Below, piece after piece: positions 18,825-27,412 of a stretch of 64,000 nucleotides of DNA. The position numbers and the translations under genes were made by a program. Positions within the stretch are counted from its first letter, which is position 1; every line of letters starts with the position of its first letter. The stretch lies in NCBI GenBank assembly GCA_039908525.1, contig JAMOAY010000003.1:1-64000 (forward strand). The letters are read 5' to 3'. The notes beneath the pieces were generated by a model. It was not told the DNA's origin. It saw only the letters and a program-made list of their open reading frames with translations, and did no database searches. The stretch is from Magnetaquicoccus sp039908525. Lineage in GTDB: Bacteria > Pseudomonadota > Magnetococcia > Magnetococcales > Magnetaquicoccaceae.

Positions 18825-19160
18825 CTATCTCCTTTTCTTGTTCTTCCGTTTTTTCTTGAACTGTTTTTTATGCTTGGACTTGCCGGCTTTTTTGATCTGC
18901 TTCTTGGTCTGTTTTTTCTTGTCGGCCTTGACCTCGCTCCCCTTTCCGGTATCCAGGTTCTTGCTGTCCGGCTGGACGGTGCTGCCCTTTTGCGCCGGCT
19001 GCACCTCCTTTTTGCGTGACGTGGTGTCTCCCTGATCAATCGGCCCCAGCTGATCGCTGCCGGGGGGCAATGGGATCTGCTCCAGGGCAGCGGCAGCCGG
19101 CGCAGGCTGCATCACCCAACACAACAGTGCCAAACAAACCGCAAGCAATACACTCTTCAT
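18825..19160 (-). CDS. Small exported protein with a Lys-rich tail, unknown
   Basis: A 111-residue protein with a signal peptide (about residues 1-24, AAA cleavage region) and a mature part that becomes very Lys-rich over its last 45 residues (KKQTKKQIKKAGKSKHKK and onward). The tail is highly charged and probably disordered; it could bind nucleic acid, lipopolysaccharide or peptidoglycan. No family is recognised. It lies 46 bases upstream of nothing transcribed with it: the next minus-strand gene starts on its 5' side and stops at 19207, so read-through is possible. Confidence 0.55.
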   Translation of the reverse strand: MKSVLLAVCLALLCWVMQPAPAAAALEQIPLPPGSDQLGPIDQGDTTSRKKEVQPAQKGSTVQPDSKNLDTGKGSEVKADKKKQTKKQIKKAGKSKHKKQFKKKRKNKKRR

Positions 19161-19206
19161 TCTCTCAGATCTCCCATTCCGTTACATTGAAAGCCTCTTC
19201 CTGGAA

Positions 19207-22146
19207 TCAAGCGGGCCGCAACCACCTGGTGGCCACGGCTTTCAAGTCTTTTCCCCGCACCGGCTTGGTCATGTAGTCATCCATGCCGGCCTCCAGACAT
19301 TTGTCCCGATCCCCCTGCATGGCGAAGGCCGTCAGGGCGATCACCGGCGTGCGCGGACGGTGGGGTTGACTGGCCTCATACCGACGAAAGGCACGGCAGG
19401 CCGCATAACCGTCCATCTCCGGCATCTGGCAATCCATGAAAACAAGATCATAGGTGCGCTGCTGCAATTTGTCCAACGCCATGACACCATCTTCGGCAAC
19501 ATCCACCTCGACCTGCAATCGGCGCAACATGCTCAACACCACCACCCGATTGATGGGGTCGTCCTCGACCACCAGAACCTGACAACCGGCCAGCGAGCGG
19601 CTCGCCAAGGCCTGCGGCGGGGCGGGGGTGGAGAGCACCGGGTCGGCCTGCACCCATTCCAGGGGCAAGGTCACCCGGAACTGGCTGCCAACACCCAACG
19701 TGCTTTCCACCTCGATCTCGCCCTTCATCAACTGGACCAGCAGGTGGGTGATGGCCAACCCCAGCCCGGTACCACCGTGGCGCCGGGTGGTGGCCTTGTC
19801 CCCCTGCTCAAACGATTTGAACAGGCGGGCGAAAAATTCAGGGGCAATGCCAACGCCGGTGTCCTCCACCCGAAACAGGATCGAAACCGAGCCGTCATCC
19901 GTGACCGGCGGCACCCTCTCCACAGAGAGGAGCACCCCCCCCTGCTGGGTGAACTTGATGGCGTTGGAGAGCAGGTTGACCAGGACTTGCCAGATTCTGA
20001 CCGAGTCTCCCTGGACCAACGGCGGCAGATCGGGCGCCAGGCGGAGTTGCAAGGTCAGGCTCTTCTCCTGCAGCAACCCCTCGAACAGTTGCACGATGCC
20101 CTGCAACAGTTGCGGCAGATCAAAGGGCCTCTTGTCCAGGACCACCTTGCCCGCCGTCATCTTCGAATAGTCCAGGATGTCGTTGATCAAGGCCAGCAGC
20201 GCCTCGCCTGCCTGCATCATGGTGGTGGCGTAATAGCGGGCCTTGGGGGGGATCTGTTCGGCACAGAGCAGCTCGGCCATGCCGACGATGGCGTTCATGG
20301 GGGTGCGGATCTCATGGCTCATGGTGGCCAGAAATTCGGTCTTGGCCCGGTTCTCTGCCTCCGCCTGCAGTCGGGCATCTTTCAACTGACTGATCTGTGC
20401 ATGTTCGATCAAAACCGTCAGGGCGTTGGCGACGGTGACCAGAAACTCCTCCTCGAAGGGGCTGAAGGAGTGGCCCTCCTGCACATAGAGGTTCAACACC
20501 CCCAGCAGCTTCTCTCCGGATGGAATCGGCAGACAATAGAGACCGTGGGGCAACTCCCCCACAGCGTGCATGGTGTTGCAAGCCTCTGCCCACTGGGTAT
20601 GGATGGGTCTGCCGCCGGCCACCACCTGTCCGCACAAACAACGCCCCAACGGCACGGTGGCACAGGCGGTGCGCATGGCATCCGACAGTCCCTCTGCGGC
20701 CAGCAGACGCAGGGTCCGGGTGGCGTGTTCCAGCACAAACACAGCGCCTTTCTTCTGTGTGGTGAGCCAGGGCACCGCCAGAATGGCATGCAGTCCCCGT
20801 TGCAACTGTTCGGCGAGGGAGGAATCTTCCAGGGCAATCCGCAGCAGGATGCTGACCACCTCCTGGGCCTGGTTGGCGCGGCGTTCCAAAAATTCCGCCT
20901 GGCGGCGCTCCTGCACCTCGTGCTGCAATTCAATGGTACGCAGCTGTACCTGTTGTTCCAGGGAGTAGTTGGCCTGGTTCATACGCCCTTCCAGTATCTT
21001 GCGCTCGGTAATATCCACGCAACTGCCGGAGAACCCCATAAAAAACCCGTTGCCGGCAAAACGCGGCAGGGCGGTCTCGTAGAGCCACCGAAAATCACCC
21101 TGGGCACTCTGCAGACGAAACTCCAGGGAGTAAGGGTGCTGGCCTTGAAAGGCCTCTTTGGAAAAATGCAGATATCGTTCCCGATCCTCCGCATGCATGC
21201 CGCCCAGCCAGCCGCCGTTCAGCTCCTGTTCCAGGATGACACCCCGAAACCCCAGCCAGGATTTATTGAAAAAAATGCGTTCGTTCTCGGGGTTGGACAA
21301 CCACAACAGCCCAGGTACGGAATCGGCGATAAAGCGGAACTCATTCTTCAGAATCTCAAAATACTCCCGGTTGAGCCGGTTGAGATTCAGGAAGGTGAAA
21401 GCGGAAACCGTCTCCCGCCCCAGGGTATTGTGGGTGGTGGTGACACAGAAACGGGTGTAGAGGGTCTCCCCGGTCAGGGTGGTGAGGTAGATTTCATGAA
21501 CCCGTTTGTCCGTCTTGGGAATCCAGTCGAGGGCCTTTTGCATGAAGGTGCGGTTTTCTGCATCGACAAAATGCATCGGCGATTGCCCAAGAAAGGTCTC
21601 TCGGGAAAAACCCAGCATTGCACACAAGGCATCGTTGACCTCAATGATCAGTTGGGTTCCAGCGTCTATGATCCAGAACCCTTTCAGGTCCGAATGGACA
21701 ATATCGGAACAGATTTCGGCATTGGAGGAGTGGCGGGTGTTGCGAACGAAATCCTGCACATGGTGGCGCAAACGGGCCACCAGCTCCACCTTGTCCGGCA
21801 GTTTGACCAGATAGTCGCTGGCACCGGCGGCAAAGGCCTGGGCCTTGACATAGGGGTCATCCTCCGAGGAGAGCATGACGATGGACAGTTGGCTGAAGGC
21901 ACGGCGATTGCGGAACTGACGGATGAGGGTGATGCCATCCAGCTCCGGCATCAAGAGGTCGGTCAGGATAAGCACCGGTCGCACGGTCTCGGCCATCTGG
22001 ATGGCCTGGGTCGGATCCGGGCAATAGTAGAGGGCCAGATCGGTCTCTTTCCGCAACATCTGACGCAACAAGCGCTCGGTGACCACTTCATCATCGATCA
22101 GCAGGATGCGCGCAACCGACCCCCCAGGTGTGGCAGACTCTCCCAT
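19207..22146 (-). CDS. Hybrid histidine kinase, REC-PAS-PAS-GAF-HisKA-HATPase-REC
   Basis: A 979-residue soluble hybrid kinase. Domain order: receiver (about 12-130, ILTDLLMPELDG), PAS (about 155-265), PAS (about 275-395, WLSNPENERIFFNKS), short coiled coil, GAF (about 425-590), HisKA (FLATMSHEIRTPMNAIVG near 630), ATPase (NLLSNAIKF, DTGVGIAPEFF, GGTGLGLAI) and C-terminal receiver (FMDCQMPEMDG near 910). It lacks an Hpt domain; a separate Hpt gene lies 78 bases upstream on the same strand. With that protein it could form a full phosphorelay. No transmembrane segment, so the signal is cytoplasmic, read by PAS and GAF. Confidence 0.9.
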   Translation of the reverse strand: MGESATPGGSVARILLIDDEVVTERLLRQMLRKETDLALYYCPDPTQAIQMAETVRPVLILTDLLMPELDGITLIRQFRNRRAFSQLSIVMLSSEDDPYVKAQAFAAGASDYLVKLPDKVELVARLRHHVQDFVRNTRHSSNAEICSDIVHSDLKGFWIIDAGTQLIIEVNDALCAMLGFSRETFLGQSPMHFVDAENRTFMQKALDWIPKTDKRVHEIYLTTLTGETLYTRFCVTTTHNTLGRETVSAFTFLNLNRLNREYFEILKNEFRFIADSVPGLLWLSNPENERIFFNKSWLGFRGVILEQELNGGWLGGMHAEDRERYLHFSKEAFQGQHPYSLEFRLQSAQGDFRWLYETALPRFAGNGFFMGFSGSCVDITERKILEGRMNQANYSLEQQVQLRTIELQHEVQERRQAEFLERRANQAQEVVSILLRIALEDSSLAEQLQRGLHAILAVPWLTTQKKGAVFVLEHATRTLRLLAAEGLSDAMRTACATVPLGRCLCGQVVAGGRPIHTQWAEACNTMHAVGELPHGLYCLPIPSGEKLLGVLNLYVQEGHSFSPFEEEFLVTVANALTVLIEHAQISQLKDARLQAEAENRAKTEFLATMSHEIRTPMNAIVGMAELLCAEQIPPKARYYATTMMQAGEALLALINDILDYSKMTAGKVVLDKRPFDLPQLLQGIVQLFEGLLQEKSLTLQLRLAPDLPPLVQGDSVRIWQVLVNLLSNAIKFTQQGGVLLSVERVPPVTDDGSVSILFRVEDTGVGIAPEFFARLFKSFEQGDKATTRRHGGTGLGLAITHLLVQLMKGEIEVESTLGVGSQFRVTLPLEWVQADPVLSTPAPPQALASRSLAGCQVLVVEDDPINRVVVLSMLRRLQVEVDVAEDGVMALDKLQQRTYDLVFMDCQMPEMDGYAACRAFRRYEASQPHRPRTPVIALTAFAMQGDRDKCLEAGMDDYMTKPVRGKDLKAVATRWLRPA

Positions 22147-22224
22147 CCTCGTTTCCTCGGCTGTGACTCCTGCGTGAACAGGCGTTCAATCTACATCAGG
22201 GTGCGCCGAGTTGTCAAAAAATTC

Positions 22225-22623
22225 TCACTGCGCCAGCCCGCTTTCCAGGAGAGCTTGCAGCGCCCTGTGCACCTCCACGACCTCCTGCTCCAGGACAGGC
22301 AGCAAGGGCAACGCCCGTTCCAGACCGCCGTCCCGACCGGCCTGCTCCAACTGTTCGCAGAGAGCACCCAGATGGAGGGCACCTATTTGACGGCTGGCGC
22401 TCTTTAAAGGGTGGGCAACACGGGCCAAGGCATCACCATCCAGCCGCTCGATGGCCTCCCGCACGCCCGCCACACGACCAGGAAAAGCCTCCAGGTAGAG
22501 GGAAAGGACGCGGAGCAGATCCTCCGCGTCCACATCTTCGCGCAACACACTCCAGACTTCCGAGTCAATCGGGCTTGCGGACGGTTGGGTCGGCATGGGA
22601 TCGGCGGGCGACGACATGGGCAT
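22225..22623 (-). CDS. Stand-alone histidine phosphotransfer (Hpt) protein
   Basis: A 132-residue protein; residues about 30-125 form a four-helix Hpt domain with phospho-His in VAHPLKSASRQIGA, matching the HxLKGSS-type motif. It accepts phosphate from a hybrid-kinase receiver and passes it to another. It lies just upstream of an Hpt-less hybrid kinase. The start may be the second Met (22617). Confidence 0.82.
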   Translation of the reverse strand: MPMSSPADPMPTQPSASPIDSEVWSVLREDVDAEDLLRVLSLYLEAFPGRVAGVREAIERLDGDALARVAHPLKSASRQIGALHLGALCEQLEQAGRDGGLERALPLLPVLEQEVVEVHRALQALLESGLAQ

Positions 22624-22664
22624 GGGTCCGACGGGCAGGTTGGACAGTCACGAAGCGGAAGAAC

Positions 22665-22700
22665 AAAAAAAACCGCCGCCCGGCAGGAAGCGGGCGGCGG
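22665..22700 (-). terminator. Intrinsic terminator of the cold-shock gene
   Basis: Perfect 10-bp GC stem (arms 22673-22682 and 22691-22700, 8-base loop) followed on the minus strand by eight T residues (22672 down to 22665). It is 17 bases after the csp stop. Confidence 0.9.
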
Positions 22701-22716
22701 CGAAAAAAAACCTGAC

Positions 22717-22929
22717 TTATAAGGGCGTCACGTTCTCTGCTTTCGGGCCCTTTTCGCCCTGGGTGATGCTGAACTCGACCCGCTGCCCCTCGGCCAGGGT
22801 CTTGAACCCCTCCCCGGCGATGCAGCTGTGGTGAACGAAGGCATCCCCCTTGCCGCCGCTCCGCTCAATAAAGCCAAACCCTTTGCTGTCGTTGAACCAT
22901 TTGACGGTTCCGGTTTCACGAGTTGCCAT
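22717..22929 (-). CDS. CspA-family cold-shock protein
   Basis: A 70-residue single cold-shock domain that melts RNA structure. It carries RNP1 KGFGFIE and RNP2 DAFVHHS (the first His replaces the more common Phe in VFVHFS). It starts MATRETGTVKWFND and has an AGGAG site. It is a monocistronic unit with its own promoter, a leader of about 200 bases and a strong terminator. Confidence 0.95.
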   Translation of the reverse strand: MATRETGTVKWFNDSKGFGFIERSGGKGDAFVHHSCIAGEGFKTLAEGQRVEFSITQGEKGPKAENVTPL

Positions 22930-23136
22930 GCTATAAAACTCCTACAAAAGAAAGAGACGATGTGGTAGTGCGCTTATTTTCAGACCCATGGCAAGGCTTC
23001 AGACCGGACGAGGGGTAAGTCGGGACCGCAACGGAGACTTGGTACCACGAAGGTAAGGCTTTGTTTCTGCATGGATGAGGCATTGGCGTTGAGCTTTGCT
23101 TTCTGTTAGATAACGACCACCAACCAGGTATTTTTG
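22930..23136 (-). promoter_or_regulatory. Long 5' leader of the cold-shock gene
   Basis: About 200 untranslated bases lie between the predicted transcription start (near 23130) and the csp ATG. Long leaders of cspA-type mRNAs act as thermosensors that refold at low temperature. I see no good reading frame in it, and the length and position match that class; the fold itself is not computed. Confidence 0.55.
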
Positions 23137-23165
23137 ACACTACCACGGCGCAAACCGGTTGTCAA
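23137..23165 (-). promoter_or_regulatory. Sigma-70 promoter for the cold-shock gene
   Basis: Minus strand: consensus -35 TTGACA (23160-23165), exactly 17-bp spacer, -10 TAGTGT (23137-23142). The -35 box abuts the gcvH stop codon. Confidence 0.75.
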
Positions 23166-23573
23166 TCATTTTTTTGGGGTATTCGGGTCGATCCATGCAG
23201 AATACTCTTCGGCGCTGAGCAATCCCTGCAGGGCGCCGGGATCGTCTGCCCGGATGTGGACCAGCCAGCCCTGCGCGTAGGGGGCGTCGTTGAGGCGTTC
23301 CGGGGCATCGGTCAGGGCGTTGTTGGTCGCCGTCACCACCCCGGAGAGGGGCGCGAACAGGTCGGAGACCGATTTGACCGACTCGACCACCCCAAAAGGC
23401 TGCCCGGCCGTGACGCGACTGCCCACGGCGGGCAGTTCGACGAAAACGATGTCTCCCAGTTGCTGGGCCGCAAAGGCGGTGATACCCACCTCCACGTCGG
23501 CGCCGTGACTGCGGGCCCATTCGTGCTCCCGGGTGTAGCGGCACGCAGAGGGAATTTCGGTGGGGGTAGACAT
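23166..23573 (-). CDS. gcvH: Glycine cleavage system H protein
   Basis: Lipoyl carrier that shuttles aminomethyl intermediates between the P, T and L proteins. The 135-residue protein has the lipoylation Lys in VVESVKSVSDL and family segments YTREHEWAR and LGDIVFVELP. A GAGG site precedes the ATG. gcvT and gcvP are not adjacent, so it is an orphan copy here. Such copies may serve glycine cleavage in trans or carry lipoyl groups. No glycine riboswitch is apparent upstream. Confidence 0.95.
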   Translation of the reverse strand: MSTPTEIPSACRYTREHEWARSHGADVEVGITAFAAQQLGDIVFVELPAVGSRVTAGQPFGVVESVKSVSDLFAPLSGVVTATNNALTDAPERLNDAPYAQGWLVHIRADDPGALQGLLSAEEYSAWIDPNTPKK

Positions 23574-23818
23574 GTCACATCCTCAATTTCACGGTCAATG
23601 GTCGTTTATGATTGCCCTTTTGTTGCGAAAAGTGGCATAGTACCCCCCTCCTGTGGGGATTTCAAGGATGTTGATGGGGGGAGTGCCCCGACCCTGTCTG
23701 CTCATGCCCCCGGGGGGATCAAACTTCACATTTTTTGGCGCAATGCTTGCTTTGCGGAGAGAGAAGGTTGGTTTCCCTGCCCTTGGATTGATCGGTTTTC
23801 AGCATTGGGAGTGGCGAT

Positions 23819-25249
23819 GTGATTGTTCAGTGCGACAAGTGTCATCAACAATTTGACGTGCCAGACGACAGGTTGCGGCCGAACGGACGCAAGCTGAAGT
23901 GCCCAGATTGCGACAATGTATTCTTCCAGGAGGCCCCTGCCGGCTCTTCGCCTCCCGTCAAAGTTTCGCAGGAACCGCCTGACAGTGAGGATCCCCTCGA
24001 TCCGGAACAGGAGACCCTGCCGGAGGGGTTCGACGAAGAGGCACAGGATCTCTCCACAGAGTCCGAGTCGCTGGAGCAGGAACCTCTGGAGGAGATGCTG
24101 GAGGATCTGCAGGCAGACCATCCCGAAGATGACATGAGCGATCTGGAGGAGGAGGATGCCTGGGCGACCTCTGCGGACGAATTGGGCGAGATCGATGTGG
24201 ACGGAGATCCTGAACTGGTCGCCCTGGAGGCCATGGAGACGGAGGCAGCCGACGAGGAGGAGACCCGGCCACCTGCCCGGACCGACACTGTCGAAGAAGA
24301 GACCCTGGATGACCACTCCGACGACGACATGGCGGACACCCAACGGATGATCGATGACGGTGCCGAGCCGTTCCTGGACGAGGAAGATGAGGACGAGCTG
24401 ACCGCCGCTGCCAAAGGGGAGCATCTGCCGTTGGGCGACAAGGATCTGCTGCCGGAAGCGGGAGAACCGTGGCCCGATGAGGAGCCCTGGCCCGGCGAAG
24501 AGGATACGGAGTTGGCGCCAACCGTCGTGGCTGGCCAATCCGGCAAGATCGAGCCACAACTCGACATCCCCGGCGCGGCCGCCGCGCTGGGGGTGGCCGC
24601 CGGCGCGGTCGCCATGGCCAAGGCCTCCCGCCCCCCCGAAGGGCCGTCTGCTGCCGGGGCCGCTGCGCAATCGGCGACTCAAGAACCTGTGGCGCCACGG
24701 CGCGTGGCCCGCCGCGCCTCCTCTGGCAAACGAAGGGCGACCGGCCCACTCTGGGCGGCAGCCGCCGTGTTGCTGGTGTTGGCGATGGGCTTGATTTCCC
24801 GCACCGATTGGTGGGAGTACGCCTGGTTCAACTGGCGCAGCCCCTATCAACTCTCCACCATCGAAAGCTCCTGGCGCAAACATAACTTCGGCTATCTGCT
24901 GCTGGTACAGGGGGAGGTGACCAACAACGGCAGCACAGCCTCCCCGCCATGGGTCACTGTCTCCCTGCTGGACGGAAAAAATCACACCCTGACGACGGTT
25001 CAGGTGGTTCCCGGACGGGTGGTGGACAAAAAAATTCTCGAAGGGAGTGGCGAACAGGCCATCCAGGCCATGATCCGTCTGCAAAGCCAGGAGCGCACCC
25101 CCTCCGAGGCGACCTGGAGCAACAAACGACTGCCGTTCCAGGCCATCTTCATCAATCCACCCGGAGACTCGACCCGCTTCCAGGTGGATTTCAGCCAGAC
25201 CAACCAGGGCTCCACCCAGCAAAAAGCTCAGAAGACCGGTGCGTTGTAA
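23819..25249 (+). CDS. MJ0042 zinc-ribbon / DUF3426 membrane protein
   Basis: A 476-residue protein. Residues 5-32 form a zinc ribbon with two CxxC pairs (CDKC and CPDC). Residues about 45-230 are extremely acidic and low-complexity, followed by a Pro/Ala-rich stretch. One transmembrane helix lies at about 310-330, then a DUF3426 domain (YLLLVQGEVTNNGS, VTVSLLD) to the end. The family is common in proteobacteria and of unknown function. The start is GTG at 23819, which overlaps an ATG at 23817 in another frame. It is 23 bases before the AAA ATPase gene. Confidence 0.8.
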   Translation: MIVQCDKCHQQFDVPDDRLRPNGRKLKCPDCDNVFFQEAPAGSSPPVKVSQEPPDSEDPLDPEQETLPEGFDEEAQDLSTESESLEQEPLEEMLEDLQADHPEDDMSDLEEEDAWATSADELGEIDVDGDPELVALEAMETEAADEEETRPPARTDTVEEETLDDHSDDDMADTQRMIDDGAEPFLDEEDEDELTAAAKGEHLPLGDKDLLPEAGEPWPDEEPWPGEEDTELAPTVVAGQSGKIEPQLDIPGAAAALGVAAGAVAMAKASRPPEGPSAAGAAAQSATQEPVAPRRVARRASSGKRRATGPLWAAAAVLLVLAMGLISRTDWWEYAWFNWRSPYQLSTIESSWRKHNFGYLLLVQGEVTNNGSTASPPWVTVSLLDGKNHTLTTVQVVPGRVVDKKILEGSGEQAIQAMIRLQSQERTPSEATWSNKRLPFQAIFINPPGDSTRFQVDFSQTNQGSTQQKAQKTGAL

Positions 25250-25272
25250 CCATCAATCGGCGGGGGGATGAG

Positions 25273-26547
25273 ATGCTCATTGAATTCAGCATTGGCAACT
25301 ATCTGTCTTTTTGCGAACGACAAACCCTGAGCATGGCGGCCAGCGGCCTGTATCGGGAGCTGCCGGACAATGGTTTTGCCACCGGCCTCACCCGCATGCC
25401 GCGCCTGCTCAGGTCCGCCGTGATCTATGGCCCCAACGCGGCCGGCAAGAGCAACATCGTCCGTGGCGCACTGTTCATGTGGGATTTTGTGCTCAACTCC
25501 GTCAAAGGGCAGGCGGGTGACCCCATCGATGTGCGCCCCTTCCTGCTCAACAGCCGCAACGCGTATGAACCCAGCATCTTTGAAATGATCTTTATCGAGG
25601 ATGGGGTGCGCTACCAGTACGGGTTTGCCGCCGACCGGGAGCGTGTACGGCACGAGTGGTTGTTGGCCTATCCCAATGGCCGTCCGCAGCGCTGGTTTGA
25701 ACGCTATTTCGACGCCAAGACCGGCCAGGAGAGCTGGAACCTGAACAAAAAGTTTCTCCCCGGCAACCGGGAGGTGTGGCGGGATGCCACCCGCAGCAAT
25801 GCCCTGTTCCTCTCCACGGCCATTCAACTGAACAGCACCCCCCTGCGACCGGTGTTCAATTGGTTCGACAAAAAATTGCGCGTCTTTCGTCCCCATGCGG
25901 AGATCGGCCGGGAGCTCTCCGCCTCTCTCTGTCAGAGTGCAGAGGGGCGCCTGCAGGTACTCAAGTTTCTCAACCAGGCGGATATGGATATCGAGGGCAT
26001 CCATCTGGAGACACGGAAAATCGGCGAACTGGGCATGGAAGATCTCCCGGAAGGGGTGCGCAATGCCTTGCAACTGGAGATGTCCGGACAGGAGGTCATC
26101 GACATCGCCCTGGAACGCTCCACCTCCGATACCGGGATAACCGTTCAGCTCTCCTGGGAGTCGGAGTCCCGCGGCACACAAAAGCTTTTCTCCATCGCCT
26201 GGCCTTGGATCAATATTCTCAAGGAGGGACGGGTGCTGTTCATGGATGAGATGGATACCAGCCTGCACCACCACCTGGTCCGTTTTCTGTTCGGCATGTT
26301 CCACGATACGGAGATCAACAAGGGCCATGCCCAATTGATCAGCACCACCCACGATACCGCTTTGCTGGACAATGCCTACCTGCGTCGTGACCAGTTCTGG
26401 ATGGTCGAGAAAAGCGCCGACCGCTGCAGCGAGCTTTACCCCATCTCCGATTTTGATATTGAACGGGGTGAACCCCTGCAACGGCGCTACCTGGATGGCC
26501 ATTTCGGTGCAGTGCCCGCCCTGAAAAAGTTCAAGGGATGGGGATAA
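25273..26547 (+). CDS. RloA-like AAA/ABC-type ATPase (candidate defence gene)
   Basis: A 424-residue cytoplasmic ATPase of the AAA_15/AAA_21 class found in RloA and Old-like systems. It begins MLIEFSIGNYLSF, has Walker A IYGPNAAGKSN (about 52-62), Walker B VLFMDEMD (about 318-325) and the switch-His segment STTHDTALLD. It has no C-terminal Toprim; the partner gene supplies that role. The partner's ATG overlaps this stop codon (TAATG), so translation is coupled. RloA/RloB pairs occur in restriction loci and phage-defence islands. Confidence 0.8.
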   Translation: MLIEFSIGNYLSFCERQTLSMAASGLYRELPDNGFATGLTRMPRLLRSAVIYGPNAAGKSNIVRGALFMWDFVLNSVKGQAGDPIDVRPFLLNSRNAYEPSIFEMIFIEDGVRYQYGFAADRERVRHEWLLAYPNGRPQRWFERYFDAKTGQESWNLNKKFLPGNREVWRDATRSNALFLSTAIQLNSTPLRPVFNWFDKKLRVFRPHAEIGRELSASLCQSAEGRLQVLKFLNQADMDIEGIHLETRKIGELGMEDLPEGVRNALQLEMSGQEVIDIALERSTSDTGITVQLSWESESRGTQKLFSIAWPWINILKEGRVLFMDEMDTSLHHHLVRFLFGMFHDTEINKGHAQLISTTHDTALLDNAYLRRDQFWMVEKSADRCSELYPISDFDIERGEPLQRRYLDGHFGAVPALKKFKGWG

Positions 26548-27275
26548 TGGAGCCAGCAGCGCGCCTGACTGTGCCATCGCCCATCGATGCCATGGGCTAC
26601 CACCCACGACTCCCCCGAAGGTTGGGTGGTACAGAACGGTCCGGCAGTTCCCTGGAGAGGCGCGCCCCATCGCGTCGCGAGCGCGGCGGGGTTTTGATCG
26701 TTTGCGGTCGGAACAGCCATCCCTATCTGGCCGGCCTGCTGCGGCAACTGCAGCTTGCAGAGCGGGTCACCCTCGTTGTGTGCCCCACGGAAGATTCCTC
26801 CGCCATCGTGGAGCGAGGCGTTCGCGCCTGCGTGGCCGACGGCCCCTTTCGGCGTTTCTATGCGGTGGTCTGCTACGACGACCAGGAACCTGCTGGCTTG
26901 CCCGACCCCCACCCTCCCGACATGCGGGCCATCAAATACTCCATCCGCTACAAAAAGATCGTTTCCATCCCCTCGTTTGAACTCTGGTTGCTGCTGCATT
27001 GGCAGGAGCTCCTTCCCGGGCAGTGGTCCGATTATGCGCAGTTGTCCACCTGGATCCAGGGCCGCCTGGCGACCCATCTGCCACCCGCCCTGCAGAACGA
27101 TCCCGATGGGCTCTTTGCCTCGATGTCTCATGGTGTGGCCAAGGCCATTTCCCGGGGACAACGCCTCGCCCGATCGCTGGAGCGCTCCTCCGCCGTATGG
27201 CCCGTGACCAATCTGCATGAACTGGTCTCCTATCTGCTGAAGCTGCATGAAGGGTCGCAGCGTCTGCAGGACTGA
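26547..27275 (+). CDS. RloB-like Toprim-fold protein with altered catalytic motif
   Basis: A 242-residue protein. After a basic 45-residue N-terminus comes the RloB core: GGVLIVCGRNSHPYL, an acidic strand VVCYDDQEP, the hallmark SIPSFELWLLLHW, and a late NLHELVSYLL. RloB proteins normally read VCEGxxTE at the first strand; here Glu is replaced (VCGRNSHP), while the DD is kept. This could be an inactive or re-tuned nuclease. The ATG at 26547 is spaced well from AAGGG; 26538 is an alternative start. Last gene of the pair. Confidence 0.65.
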   Translation: MEPAARLTVPSPIDAMGYHPRLPRRLGGTERSGSSLERRAPSRRERGGVLIVCGRNSHPYLAGLLRQLQLAERVTLVVCPTEDSSAIVERGVRACVADGPFRRFYAVVCYDDQEPAGLPDPHPPDMRAIKYSIRYKKIVSIPSFELWLLLHWQELLPGQWSDYAQLSTWIQGRLATHLPPALQNDPDGLFASMSHGVAKAISRGQRLARSLERSSAVWPVTNLHELVSYLLKLHEGSQRLQD

Positions 27276-27362
27276 GCAGACCGACATCCCGACAGGCCAA
27301 CCGATTTTTTTTTCGTCCAGGGGGCTTTTTTTCCTTAAGCGGACACAAAATCATCCGATAGA

Positions 27363-27390
27363 TTGAATGGGGGTTTTTATTATGTAGTAT
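27363..27390 (+). promoter_or_regulatory. Candidate sigma-70 promoter
   Basis: -35 TTGAAT (27363-27368), 16-bp spacer, -10 TAGTAT (27385-27390), AT-rich. Predicted start about 16 bases before the ATG at 27413, with an AAGGTGG ribosome site between. Confidence 0.5.
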
Positions 27391-27412
27391 GGAGCCGGGT
27401 TAAGGTGGAACC

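Noticed and set aside
19360..22407. A 1015-codon plus-strand frame antisense to the hybrid kinase
   Set aside because: Composition of an antisense shadow; the opposite strand has all kinase motifs in order.
23574..23818. Possible glycine riboswitch before gcvH
   Set aside because: The 245-bp spacer shows no tandem aptamer-like conserved segments; covariance search would be needed to change this view.
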